64,000 nt of DNA from a virus, in IMG/VR virus record IMGVR_UViG_3300050120_000115, positions 1 to 64,000 of that record, one strand, 5' to 3'. Both the position numbers and the translations under genes were made by a program. The notes beneath the pieces are model-generated. The model was not told the origin of the DNA. It made no database searches and was given only the letters and a program-made list of their open reading frames with translations. Positions 50,339 to 58,175 of the stretch are shown piece by piece (the stretch's first letter is position 1; each line of letters starts with the position of its first letter).

Positions 50339-50908
50339 ATGCTCATGCTTATCCACTTATTCGGCGGTTCGTATACAGCCTTAAATTATGTAGCAGACCT
50401 TATTACGGTGCTTGGTGCATTCTATGCAGGATACAGATTTTTCGAAAGCCGCCAGATCAAACGCCAAGAGAAGAAAGACAAAAAAGAAAAAGAAGAACTT
50501 ATCGCTACTGTAAACACAGTAGTAGATGCTAGCGTCATCAAACTAATGACTAGCGTAGATTCCCTCGTTGAAAAAAGCGTCAAAGAAGAGCTGGCTGAAG
50601 TTAACGACAAGATTAAAAATCATGGTGAGATGTTACATCGCGTTGAACACGAAGTTACTTTTAATGACGGATCAAGTATGAAAGACTCTCAAAAGCGAAC
50701 CGAAGCGTTGCTTAATAAGATGGCCATTGCCGTTGATGCTGTTCATGATACCCAAATTCGCCGCGAGCAAGATCAAAAAGCTCAATCAGAAACTCTTGAA
50801 AAGATTGATAAACGAGGTGAGGCTAACGCCAATGCTATTAACAGGGTTTCTAATACCCTGGCTGGTCACCTTGGTGCCCACGAAGGGCTTCCGGGGGAAA
50901 ACAACTAG
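50339..50908 (+). CDS. membrane-anchored coiled-coil lysis protein (DUF2746-like)
   Basis: 189 residues. An N-terminal helix (ADLITVLGAFYAGYRFF) is followed by a strongly charged coiled coil (SRQIKRQEKKDKKEKEEL) and FNDGSSMKDSQKRTE, the signature of DUF2746-type proteins next to actinophage holins. Probably regulates or assists holin. Overlaps next gene (TAGTG). Confidence 0.7.
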   Translation: MLMLIHLFGGSYTALNYVADLITVLGAFYAGYRFFESRQIKRQEKKDKKEKEELIATVNTVVDASVIKLMTSVDSLVEKSVKEELAEVNDKIKNHGEMLHRVEHEVTFNDGSSMKDSQKRTEALLNKMAIAVDAVHDTQIRREQDQKAQSETLEKIDKRGEANANAINRVSNTLAGHLGAHEGLPGENN

Positions 50909-51264
50909 TGACTTTTCTCTTGCTGGCCTGTGTGGCCGCGCTTGCTATGGTGGTTCAAGACATCTTGGGCATCGTTCTTCTTCTTGCCGCCACTCGAAAT
51001 CGTGGCTCACTCGCGGGGATAATGGATAGCCTTCAGTGGTTAGTTGGAATCACCACTACTACCATTTCTGTTTCGGTTTTACAAGGTCATTCTCTATATG
51101 AGAAAGCCGTCGTAATAGTTTTAGTAACCCTCGCCAACTTTTTTGGGACGGTATGGGGAGAGAAATTGGGAACGCACTTTGTCAAAGACAAGGGGCGACG
51201 CACCCACGAAGAACGCCTAAAAGCCTTAGAGATGTACGTAGAGAATAATAACCATAGTGGATAG
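50908..51264 (+). CDS. holin-like membrane protein
   Basis: 118 residues from GTG 50908. Three hydrophobic helices (TFLLLACVAALAMVVQDILGIVLLL; WLVGITTTTISVSVL; AVVIVLVTLANFFGTVW) and a charged tail (KDKGRRTHEERLKAL). Size and neighbours suit a holin or antiholin. Confidence 0.65.
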   Translation: MTFLLLACVAALAMVVQDILGIVLLLAATRNRGSLAGIMDSLQWLVGITTTTISVSVLQGHSLYEKAVVIVLVTLANFFGTVWGEKLGTHFVKDKGRRTHEERLKALEMYVENNNHSG

Positions 51265-51271
51265 AGGGATA

Positions 51272-52012
51272 ATGACCGAACTGTTAGATGGACGTAAGGC
51301 TGGTAAGCTGGGTAAGCTACCTGGACAGCAACTTCTGACCACCACCCTACGCGACTATATGAAGGGTGGCCTTCCTACTGCTCCCGCATCAGTTGACTAC
51401 GGTCCTCGTGTTTCTAACTACCCCATGGCAGACAATGATAGACTTGGCTGCTGCACGTACTCTGGAATTATCCATCTTCTTCAGCTGCAGTATGCTGAAA
51501 TTGGAGAAGAGTTTACTTATCCGGGAGATGAAGAAGTACAAGTAGAATACTTTGCCGAGACCGGTGGGCAAGATAGCGGCTGTGTAGAGACTTCTGTTCT
51601 TCAAAAATGGTCAGGGCCTGGACTCTTTGGAACCAAGGCTGCTGCATGGGTGCCGATCAATGTTCGTGATAAGAATGAGATGCAGGCTGCTATCTATCTA
51701 TTCGGTGGAGTTTACCTTGGTGTAGAATTACCACAGAGTGCTGAATCTCAGTTCGAGGCTCAACAGCCGTGGCATCTCACGATCCCCCGTGGAAAACCAG
51801 TCGGCGGTCATTGTATTGTTGGGTCAGGATACAACCGTGAAGGTATAGACATCATCACATGGGGCAAAGAAACAACCATGACATGGGACTGGTGGGAATA
51901 CTACGGTTCGGAAGCATACGCTGTCATTCCTCAAGTATTTGTTGAGGCCGACCACGGCCCCGTCTACCGAATTGCCATTGACCAACTACAGGCTGATTTG
52001 AAACTTCTCTAA
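51272..52012 (+). CDS. papain-like cysteine peptidase
   Basis: 246 residues from ATG 51272 (AGAGGGATA upstream; a GTG at 51257 is less likely). DRLGCCTYSGIIHLLQL carries the candidate Cys, GGHCIVGSGYN the His and ITWGKETTMTWDWWEYYGSEAYAVI the Trp/Asn region, a C39/papain-like order. Likely a second lysis or wall-directed enzyme, or a host-directed peptidase. Confidence 0.65.
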   Translation: MTELLDGRKAGKLGKLPGQQLLTTTLRDYMKGGLPTAPASVDYGPRVSNYPMADNDRLGCCTYSGIIHLLQLQYAEIGEEFTYPGDEEVQVEYFAETGGQDSGCVETSVLQKWSGPGLFGTKAAAWVPINVRDKNEMQAAIYLFGGVYLGVELPQSAESQFEAQQPWHLTIPRGKPVGGHCIVGSGYNREGIDIITWGKETTMTWDWWEYYGSEAYAVIPQVFVEADHGPVYRIAIDQLQADLKLL

Positions 52013-52539
52013 TGTACCAGCCTAAGCCGGGGGATCTAGTTTTAGCAAGAACAGCTACTCTCTATGGAAAAATGATTCGAGCTGCACAAGCTCTTCGATG
52101 GTGGCAAGGACGCGACTGGAATCACGCAGCCATAGTCGTCAAGGTTGATACAGATGGAACAGTATGGTGTCTCCAAATGACGAAGAATTGTAACCTAGTT
52201 AAAATAGAAGATGTTGCCAAAAATGGACACGTAAAAATAGTTCCGATCCCTGCAGACTTAGATGCAGATCGTGCTGTGGCATATGCTTATCTTCAGCTAG
52301 GTATTGATTACGGAGTGGGAACGATAGTAAGTGTTGCCGTTAATCTTGCCCTACCCCGATTCTTAAATTTCGACTTTACACGCCCCGGAACCCTAATTTG
52401 TTCTGGGCTTGTAGCAAGAAGTTGGGAACACGGTGGATGGAACTGCCCCGTTGACCCGTTTCAAATTACACCTGGTCAATTCGACCAAATTATGGGCGGC
52501 GGAGGAATCCCCGTCTACTATCCCCTTCATAAAGGATAA
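52012..52539 (+). CDS. permuted papain (YiiX/NlpC-type) amidohydrolase
   Basis: 175 residues. PGDLVLART, WNHAAIVVK with the His before the Cys, and LICSGLVARSWEHGG with the Cys at about residue 132 show the circularly permuted NlpC/P60 order (YiiX/YaeF class). These act on peptidoglycan or lipids. Starts on the last base of the previous stop. Confidence 0.72.
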   Translation: MYQPKPGDLVLARTATLYGKMIRAAQALRWWQGRDWNHAAIVVKVDTDGTVWCLQMTKNCNLVKIEDVAKNGHVKIVPIPADLDADRAVAYAYLQLGIDYGVGTIVSVAVNLALPRFLNFDFTRPGTLICSGLVARSWEHGGWNCPVDPFQITPGQFDQIMGGGGIPVYYPLHKG

Positions 52540-52541
52540 AC

Positions 52542-53183
52542 ATGACTGCTTTCGATCCCCTAAACCCCAAGTACCCAACACAGGTGCTGTACGACCCTAT
52601 CAATAATCAGTTCGTCTATTGGAACGGCCAGCAGAACGTTGTGGCACCTATCAATGTACAGGCGGCTCAGTCGGCTTTGACTGTTTCCAGCACTAGCGGA
52701 ACCTACGGAACCGTACTTACCCTGGCTACTAGCGGTGGAACCACCAGTGGAACCGTTACGTATGTGCTCAATAACGCTGGATCAGCGAACGCGAGTATTA
52801 CTGGAAGTGGTACCACCTTAACGGCCACTACCGCAGGAACCTGCACCATTACGGCTACCATGGCTGGAGATACCGACCATATTGCGGTTAGTTCTGCTCC
52901 CACAACCGTAACCTTTGCTAAGGCTTCACAAGGTGCGCTCACACTCACCAGCACAACTGGCGTCCACGGTACTCCTCTCACCTTAACTTCTAGCGGCGGT
53001 AGCGGAACTGGTGCGGTTACTTACGCCATTACATCTGCCGGAACTGCAGGTGCAACTTTGAGCAACGGGGGAACGAAGCTTAACGGAGCAACTGCCGGAA
53101 CCTGCACAGTTACCGCAACCAAAGCAGCTGACATTGACTACACTACGGTTAGCTCTACTGCTACGACTGTGACATTCTCATAG
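52542..53183 (+). CDS. Ig-like repeat protein
   Basis: 213 residues. After a 35-residue lead it has two tandem repeats of about 75 residues (ALTVSSTSGTYGTVLTLATSGG...GTCTITATMAGDTDH; ALTLTSTTGVHGTPLTLTSSGG...GTCTVTATKAADIDY), as in bacterial Ig/MBG-type adhesion domains. Probably decorates the virion and binds glycans. Confidence 0.72.
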   Translation: MTAFDPLNPKYPTQVLYDPINNQFVYWNGQQNVVAPINVQAAQSALTVSSTSGTYGTVLTLATSGGTTSGTVTYVLNNAGSANASITGSGTTLTATTAGTCTITATMAGDTDHIAVSSAPTTVTFAKASQGALTLTSTTGVHGTPLTLTSSGGSGTGAVTYAITSAGTAGATLSNGGTKLNGATAGTCTVTATKAADIDYTTVSSTATTVTFS

Positions 53184-53620
53184 TGACGGACGTTACCCCA
53201 GCACACGACCAGGCATTCTCACATAGCTACTTAGTCCATTATCCCGCTCACCCGCCGCGAAAAAGTGACCCTCACTATAGGGACTTTGAAGCCTATCGCA
53301 AGTCCCATGTGAAGACTGCTAAATGTGCCATTGGTGAGCATCGTAATGATTACTCCGAATGTCAGGGTGGTCTAGAATTGCACCACGCGCACGTCGAGTT
53401 CAGCCTCCAGAACGGTGTAGACCTGAAATGGCTAGAGGTGGACTATCCAGGCATATCTGATCCCAATACGGTTGGATCTTGGGTAGAATCTGGAGAAAAT
53501 CTTATTTTCTTATGTGAGGGCCATCATCGCGGGGCGGGCGGAGTACATAATGCAAGTGCCTCAGACTATGAAGCTGAAAAGTATGTACGATCCCTCATTT
53601 CTCCTAAACCAAAAAACTAA
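53183..53620 (+). CDS. HNH-type endonuclease
   Basis: 145 residues from GTG 53183. LELHHAHVEFSL and ENLIFLCEGHHRGAGGVHNASASDYEAEKYV give a beta-beta-alpha metal motif with His pairs; CAIGEHRNDYSEC may bind zinc. The family recurs in actinophages. Could be a free-standing homing or packaging-related nuclease. Confidence 0.75.
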   Translation: MTDVTPAHDQAFSHSYLVHYPAHPPRKSDPHYRDFEAYRKSHVKTAKCAIGEHRNDYSECQGGLELHHAHVEFSLQNGVDLKWLEVDYPGISDPNTVGSWVESGENLIFLCEGHHRGAGGVHNASASDYEAEKYVRSLISPKPKN

Positions 53621-53732
53621 CTGCCCGTATGCGGTTTTTCCAGAGTGCCCTTTGTGTAGCGGGGAGATGGCTGCCGAACATGCACACTATAGATGTAAAA
53701 AATGTGGCTGGCGCGACGCGTGTTGCCAATAG
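53583..53732 (+). CDS. small zinc-ribbon protein, 49 aa
   Basis: MYDPSFLLNQKTNCPYAVF then ECPLCSGEM...YRCKKCGWRDACC: two CxxC knuckles 16 residues apart. Overlaps the end of the HNH gene in another frame by 38 bases. Short, but the zinc motif argues for a real gene. Confidence 0.6.
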   Translation: MYDPSFLLNQKTNCPYAVFPECPLCSGEMAAEHAHYRCKKCGWRDACCQ

Positions 53733-53770
53733 TTTGTTGCGCCGAAGCGTAGATAAAGGGAACACGACAA

Positions 53771-54199
53771 ATGGAAATCTATAACATCAACGTTACGGTA
53801 GCCTATGGCCAGCCAACAGACATCCCTCCCTACGTTAACTTCAGTGTCGTACCAGCTAACAGCGTCATTAAGGTGGCTCTGGCACTACCGTTTCAGTCTC
53901 TCGCTGGAGTAGTTGTTGACCCTGATGTTGTTACGATAGGGTTCATTCCTCCCGGCGTAGCGAATTCGGCACCCCCAACTCCGGTTACCTTCGTCTACAC
54001 TAATGGTCAGTCGCCTCCAGATCCTACGTATACCGTGGTCAGGGATTCCGCTGGGAACTACCATGCCCAGTTTGACATTACTTCCTATCCTACCGGATCT
54101 TGGAAGGTTTTCATTTCCGGCGCGCCAGGTACCAGCGGACTTGACACCACTAAAACTAAAATCTATTATGATCAGGGATTTATAGTTTCTGCATACTAG
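53771..54199 (+). CDS. putative beta-sandwich structural protein
   Basis: 142 residues, Ig-like strands (YNINVTVAYGQPTDIPPYVNFSV; TPVTFVYTNGQSPPDPTYTVVRD; HAQFDITSYPTGSWKVFISG). Similar layouts serve as virion decoration proteins. AAGGGAA site upstream. Confidence 0.5.
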   Translation: MEIYNINVTVAYGQPTDIPPYVNFSVVPANSVIKVALALPFQSLAGVVVDPDVVTIGFIPPGVANSAPPTPVTFVYTNGQSPPDPTYTVVRDSAGNYHAQFDITSYPTGSWKVFISGAPGTSGLDTTKTKIYYDQGFIVSAY

Positions 54200-54217
54200 A
54201 ATTAATAAAGAAAAGAC

Positions 54218-54246
54218 TTGATTAATCCTCACTTTTGTGCTACACT
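54218..54246 (+). promoter_or_regulatory. promoter before HTH gene 54273
   Basis: TTGATT (54218-54223), 17 bases, TGTGC-TACACT (54241-54246). Confidence 0.8.
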
Positions 54247-54272
54247 GGTAGTCGGAGGTGAGGATTTTGTCT

Positions 54273-54536
54273 ATGTCGGACCTAAGCGCGTTCAAGGCCA
54301 TAGAGCCTGATACTAAATGTACCATCGGACGATTGCCATTCACTGATGAGCAAAGAATCATATTTGATCTAGTGATGGAAGCCGACCGCTTTGAGTTCCC
54401 AGCGGCACGAATCATTGAGGTTATGAATGACGACTGGGGATTAGAGGTAGGCGTAACTACCCTCAAGCAGCACCGCCGTAAGAAATGCGCATGTTTTAAG
54501 GGCAATCCAGCCCCAAATCAGGAGAAAAATGACTAA
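54273..54536 (+). CDS. HTH-type DNA-binding protein
   Basis: 87 residues from ATG 54273 (MSDLSAFKAIEPDTK). Helical segment FTDEQRIIFDLVMEADRFEFPAARIIEVMNDDWGLEVGVTTLKQHRRKKC fits a HTH whose recognition helix is VGVTTLKQHRR. Possible regulator or small-terminase-like protein. Own promoter; overlaps the next gene by 8 bases. Confidence 0.6.
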   Translation: MSDLSAFKAIEPDTKCTIGRLPFTDEQRIIFDLVMEADRFEFPAARIIEVMNDDWGLEVGVTTLKQHRRKKCACFKGNPAPNQEKND

Positions 54537-55863
54537 AGATCTCTCGCAGTTTCGCCGTCCTGAAGGTTCTAAGAAGGACAAAAGTTCTACGTCACTAAAT
54601 TGGGGTAAGAATGGTAACGCATCTGCAATTTTTTCCGGGGGCACAGAAATACCAACGGACGCAGACATTCGTGCGCTGCTTGAAAGAGTTGGCAAGAACC
54701 CAGAAGACTACAATTGGGAAATAGTATCTGTATCTTGGAACTCTGCCTCTTGGCACCGTACTGAAGATGTGGCGGCCCAGTCAGTAAAGCACAGTGCGTT
54801 TACTGCACCCTCATGTGTAGTGAATATTAAGATTGCTCCTAAGTCTGAAGACGGGGACATGACGGTAGAGATTCGTCAGGCTCCCCCGCTAAAGGTGAGC
54901 GTTCAATCTACTAATCGTCTTCCTAAGCGTCGTACATCGGACTCTCTTAATTGTGCCGTCATTTACGCCGACTCGCAAATTTGGTACTGGTGTGATGTAA
55001 ATGGTGTATGGCACCCTACCCATGACGAAGCGGCCTTAGATATTGGACTTCAGATTACTGCAGATGTAGAGGCGGAGCACGGCATTGATGTCATGGTTGA
55101 CCTTGGAGACCTGGGCGACTTTCCTGTTGTATCCACACATCCTTCCCCGCTTGCCATGACTCTACACGCAAGCACGAATATGTCTGTTGCAAGAATCTCT
55201 CGCCTCATGGCAGAGCGTACCGCACTTAGTCCTAATGCAGAGATGCGCCGCTGGTTGCGTGGCAATCATGAACAGAGGTGGTCAGACTGGCTGGCTAATA
55301 ATGCACCTCACTTGGTTGGGCTCAAGAGGGCCGGAGAAGATGACCATCTTCCTATCCTAAGCCTTCAGTATCTTACAAGGTCAGAAGAATTGGGTTGGAC
55401 ACTGGGGGAGAGAAGTTATCCAAATGATATTTTCTGGCTCAATGAAAACACTCGATGCATTCATGGCACTCTCGGAAATACTCAGGTAGGAACTACCCTC
55501 AACAAATACTTACAGGAAGAAGTCAACACTATCGCAGGGCACACACCCCACGCAGGGCTGGCCTATAGAACTATCGCACGTCAGAACGGACCGCGCACGT
55601 ACATCGCTTGTACTCCCGGAGGCTTTATGCGCCGCGACGGAATGGTACCATCAGGTAACAATAAGAACACCGACATGGGTCAACCTAGCCAGAGCGATGG
55701 AGTCGGTTGGGAGCAGGGTATGGCAATCGTTTTTTACACTCCCGGCGCGGGGATAACGGTTCCACAGATAGAACACATTCCAATCTTCGACGGAAAGGCC
55801 GTATGGAGAGGTAAGGTATACACTGCTCGCTGTGACGTGGACGGTAACCCGTTAGATGTCTAG
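54529..55863 (+). CDS. calcineurin-like metallophosphoesterase
   Basis: 444 residues. After about 150 variable residues come DLGDLGDF, LRGNHEQRW and IAGHTPHAGLAY, the GDxxD/GNHE/GHTH-type metal motifs. The family is common in actinophages and may act on nucleotides or DNA ends. AGGAGAAAA site. Coupled with the HTH gene. Confidence 0.85.
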   Translation: MTKDLSQFRRPEGSKKDKSSTSLNWGKNGNASAIFSGGTEIPTDADIRALLERVGKNPEDYNWEIVSVSWNSASWHRTEDVAAQSVKHSAFTAPSCVVNIKIAPKSEDGDMTVEIRQAPPLKVSVQSTNRLPKRRTSDSLNCAVIYADSQIWYWCDVNGVWHPTHDEAALDIGLQITADVEAEHGIDVMVDLGDLGDFPVVSTHPSPLAMTLHASTNMSVARISRLMAERTALSPNAEMRRWLRGNHEQRWSDWLANNAPHLVGLKRAGEDDHLPILSLQYLTRSEELGWTLGERSYPNDIFWLNENTRCIHGTLGNTQVGTTLNKYLQEEVNTIAGHTPHAGLAYRTIARQNGPRTYIACTPGGFMRRDGMVPSGNNKNTDMGQPSQSDGVGWEQGMAIVFYTPGAGITVPQIEHIPIFDGKAVWRGKVYTARCDVDGNPLDV

Positions 55864-56128
55864 TCCTAAGTACGACGAAACTCGTAAAGTACAGAAGCCT
55901 CCTCTGGAGGACGTACTGAGTGTCAAGCGCAAGCGAGCGTGGCTACCTGCCCCAGAGGGCGACGTTCCCTGCGATGTGTGTGGACTGTTGTGTCCCCTGA
56001 ATCTTTATGAAGGCTTCGAAACTATTCATATAACCTGTAGTTACGGAGTGTCGGGGAAGCGCTGGGTGAAGGAACGTGCTAAGAGACTAAAGGCTGCTAT
56101 GTTAGCTGGGAATAGTCTCGGAATCTAG
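55856..56128 (+). CDS. hypothetical zinc-finger-like protein
   Basis: 90 residues, basic, with CDVCGLLC then a late TCSYG; the C-terminus is helical and basic (KRWVKERAKRLKAAML). Overlaps the phosphoesterase stop by 8 bases. Its last 27 bases overlap the 3' end of the convergent WhiB-like gene. Confidence 0.6.
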   Translation: MSSPKYDETRKVQKPPLEDVLSVKRKRAWLPAPEGDVPCDVCGLLCPLNLYEGFETIHITCSYGVSGKRWVKERAKRLKAAMLAGNSLGI

Positions 56129-56461
56129 GAGTTCGGAGTACGCTTCTTCAGGTTCCATTCCCCGCGCGGAGAATTCTGAACGTTGTTTGCTGGTAGATCC
56201 GCCCCACGTATCCGTCACTTCTGGATTTTCCATCGCGTAAGTAAAACACTCTTTACGAACTGGGCAACGTCTACAGATTTCCAATCCACGCTGAGCATAT
56301 GCCGACTGGCCTTGGCCCGCGAACCACAGCTCCGTAGGTTCGCCGTTGCACAGAGCATCATACATCCATGGTGGGCGTTGACGACGTAACATCATTACAA
56401 AAGTGGCGATTTCCCATTCGGTAAACGAGATGACTGGATGAGAATCATTACTATTGCTCAC
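56102..56461 (-). CDS. WhiB-like iron-sulfur transcription factor
   Basis: 119 residues with the Wbl pattern: W32 and C38 (PPWMYDALCNG), then ICRRCPVRKECFTYAMENPEVTDTWGGST. C38, C63, C66 and C72 would hold a 4Fe-4S cluster, and the WGG turn contacts sigma factor. Wbl proteins are restricted to Actinobacteria and their phages. It probably redirects host RNA polymerase. The AT-hook tail of host WhiB proteins is not evident. Confidence 0.9.
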   Translation of the reverse strand: MSNSNDSHPVISFTEWEIATFVMMLRRQRPPWMYDALCNGEPTELWFAGQGQSAYAQRGLEICRRCPVRKECFTYAMENPEVTDTWGGSTSKQRSEFSARGMEPEEAYSELLDSETIPS

Positions 56462-56612
56462 TTAGGTTCAACTCCTTGTAAATATGGAGATGAGCTGCGG
56501 CATGAGCCATTGGGCGATTGGATTCCCTACCTGAAAGATTTCCACACGAACATGTTAATTTAAAACCATCCCCATCTGGGGTAATGTCTACATAGTGTGT
56601 GGTATTCTTCAT
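56451..56612 (-). CDS. hypothetical small protein, 53 aa
   Basis: MKNTTHYVDITPDGDGFKLTCSCGNLSGRESNRPMAHAAAHLHIY: a CxC and a His pair suggest a zinc or SWIM-like fold. ATG 56612 overlaps the upstream HNH stop (ATGA), and its end overlaps the WhiB-like start by 11 bases. Possibly co-expressed with the regulator. Confidence 0.65.
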   Translation of the reverse strand: MKNTTHYVDITPDGDGFKLTCSCGNLSGRESNRPMAHAAAHLHIYKELNLSEQ

Positions 56613-57019
56613 TCTATAAAGCCCCTTAGTTTTGCTTCTTTTGGATTTATGGTGACATAGTGGTGGCATATTCTACATGCCGCACGGAATTGCTGATTTT
56701 CGTCACCGTTATTCGGGACCTTATTTCCTCCGCGCGAGCGAAGTTTTACTTCGTGTACATCAACTGCTTCGCCCTGGCACTCATCATTCCAGCGTATCTC
56801 ACACTCGGGATGACGGTCCAGAAAATCTTGAACGAACGGTATACGCTCTTCTTCATAAAACTTCTGAGTCTTCTCAGATCTAGCTGCTATCTTCTTCCCC
56901 CCTCTTCGCAGGGGGGATTTTTGCTTAATGGACTCCGAGATACTGGTCGAGCTGCTCCGCGTAAACGGAGTTCTCGCGAGAGAGCCGTGCGATTTCAAAG
57001 TCTTTCTTTTCAATGACAT
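56609..57019 (-). CDS. HNH endonuclease
   Basis: 136 residues. A basic, Ser/Arg-rich N-terminus, then CEIRWNDECQGEAVDVHEVKLRSRGGNKVPNNGDENQQFRAACRICHHYVTINP, a HNH motif with four zinc cysteines. ATG 57019 has no good ribosome site and lies inside another small ORF (56925-57086). The site of a rightward terminator hairpin falls in its coding sequence. Confidence 0.75.
   Translation of the reverse strand: MSLKRKTLKSHGSLARTPFTRSSSTSISESIKQKSPLRRGGKKIAARSEKTQKFYEEERIPFVQDFLDRHPECEIRWNDECQGEAVDVHEVKLRSRGGNKVPNNGDENQQFRAACRICHHYVTINPKEAKLRGFIE
56897..56922 (+). terminator. rightward intrinsic terminator inside HNH gene
   Basis: CCCCCCT-CTTCGC-AGGGGGG followed by ATTTTTG on the plus strand. It would stop late rightward transcripts that run past 56128 into the leftward early region. 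It is embedded in minus-strand coding sequence. Confidence 0.75.
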
Positions 57020-57086
57020 GTTCTAACTCAAAAATCTGGGACTCAAGCCCGTGTATATAGTCTAGAGTGGCCTCATCATATTCCAT
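56925..57086 (-). CDS. small coiled-coil protein, 53 aa, overlapping HNH gene
   Basis: MEYDEATLDYIHGLESQIFELEHVIEKKDFEIARLSRENSVYAEQL, a regular heptad pattern. AGGAGGGTAAAGT before ATG 57086 is one of the best ribosome sites in the window. It overlaps the first 95 bases of the HNH gene in another frame. Confidence 0.65.
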   Translation of the reverse strand: MEYDEATLDYIHGLESQIFELEHVIEKKDFEIARLSRENSVYAEQLDQYLGVH

Positions 57087-57089
57087 ACT

Positions 57090-57461
57090 TTACCCTCCTG
57101 TGCTTGTTCGGTAATTGGCATTCAGGGTTTGGAGCGCACCAATCTCGTCTCTTATCGAGAACAGTGCTTGCTTGTGAGCCTCTCGCTTCGCGGAAGTGGA
57201 CTCCATTTCAAAGCGTTCATCTTCAGTGTTAATGGTAGCAAGATCGTCAGCAGCATCCCCACTAACTTTCACTCCATCTACTACTCCCAAGACACGGGCC
57301 TGGAAACGTTCCTTAGCGAACTTTGTCTTAAAGGCCGCTTCTGCCCGACCAGCATTTTCTATCACCTCTAAGTACGTACTGGTAAGGTGATCCTGACGGT
57401 TGATGGCAGAGCGCAACCTGTTCTCTATATCTATAATGGAAAGGGGAGCACGCTCAGTCAA
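57090..57461 (-). CDS. hypothetical helical protein
   Basis: 123 residues, almost all helix (IENRLRSAINRQDHLTSTYLEVIENAGRAEAAFKTKFAKERF), no Cys and no membrane segment. Lies directly after the Tad1-like gene (gap 2 bases). Function unknown; helical phage proteins here may be inhibitors or structural adaptors. Confidence 0.65.
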   Translation of the reverse strand: MTERAPLSIIDIENRLRSAINRQDHLTSTYLEVIENAGRAEAAFKTKFAKERFQARVLGVVDGVKVSGDAADDLATINTEDERFEMESTSAKREAHKQALFSIRDEIGALQTLNANYRTSTGG

Positions 57462-57463
57462 GA

Positions 57464-57793
57464 CTAGACCTCGTGTGTTCCCTCAACGTCGCGGGCCTCG
57501 CGCTCGGCGGTACGGTCATTCAACCAATGAAGTGCCTCTTCGAGCTTGGTAATAGCCAGTGCGTTCTGACGACAAGCAAACTTACCACCGTTAGCAGACT
57601 GGTAGAAGTAGATGCGTTGCTTGGCCACCGCTATGAGAGTCTCCACGAAGGCACCATTAGGTTCCTGCCGATCTTCTCCGCGTCCCAGGGGTCCGTTCTG
57701 CCACAACACGGAAAACCCAATGCCGGAAGCGTAACCCCCTGAGGGATTCCCGTCATTGTCTAGGTCATTAACTGCAGTAAATTTAGCTAGCAT
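57464..57793 (-). CDS. Tad1/Acb2-like signalling-nucleotide sponge (putative anti-defence)
   Basis: 109 residues. SGIGFSVLWQNGPLGRGEDRQEPNGAFVETLIAVAKQRIYFYQ followed by FACRQNALAITKLEEALHWLNDRTAEREARDVEGTHEV resembles the Tad1 fold with its Acb2-type helical hairpin (ALxxTKLEEAxxW). Known members bind cyclic ADP-ribose isomers (Thoeris) or cyclic oligonucleotides (CBASS) and so block immunity. Assigned from recall of the family pattern only. GGAG site lies in the end of the upstream small gene. Confidence 0.6.
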   Translation of the reverse strand: MLAKFTAVNDLDNDGNPSGGYASGIGFSVLWQNGPLGRGEDRQEPNGAFVETLIAVAKQRIYFYQSANGGKFACRQNALAITKLEEALHWLNDRTAEREARDVEGTHEV

Positions 57794-57795
57794 GA

Positions 57796-57936
57796 TTATT
57801 CTCCTAGTGCATACTCTTCGTAGCGCTTAGCGGTTCCAACCACATCTACACCCGTTTTTTTAGCTGATTCAATGGCCAGTTGCAAAAATAGTGTTTTCAG
57901 AGCTACCAGTTCACCATCTATGGTCTTTTCTCTCAT
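57796..57936 (-). CDS. small protein, 46 aa
   Basis: MREKTIDGELVALKTLFLQLAIESAKKTGVDVVGTAKRYEEYALGE. AGAAAGGTAAATC precedes ATG 57936, which overlaps the upstream stop (ATGA). Its end holds the ribosome site of the Tad1-like gene. Helical, no known family. Confidence 0.65.
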   Translation of the reverse strand: MREKTIDGELVALKTLFLQLAIESAKKTGVDVVGTAKRYEEYALGE

Positions 57937-58175
57937 GATTTACCTTTCTTAATGTTCTGTAGCACCATATTCTTGATGGTACGTGTTACTTGAAATCCGA
58001 CTCCGGCGAGAAGGAAAATCCAAAGATGGTGAGTATGGGTGGCAACCGCCCACCACACTAATCCAATAACCCCACCAGTAATGGTGATGATAAGAAGCGC
58101 CATTAATAGCACTCCACTAGCTACTACGTATGCTTGACTCTTAGTTAAGTCATTGAGCGGTGACTGTTCTTTCAT
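57933..58175 (-). CDS. two-helix membrane protein
   Basis: 80 residues with membrane helices at about 18-41 (VVASGVLLMALLIITITGGV) and 46-64 (HHLWIFLLAGVGFQVT), short basic tail (KKGKS). Overlaps neighbours on both sides. Function unknown. Confidence 0.7.
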   Translation of the reverse strand: MKEQSPLNDLTKSQAYVVASGVLLMALLIITITGGVIGLVWWAVATHTHHLWIFLLAGVGFQVTRTIKNMVLQNIKKGKS

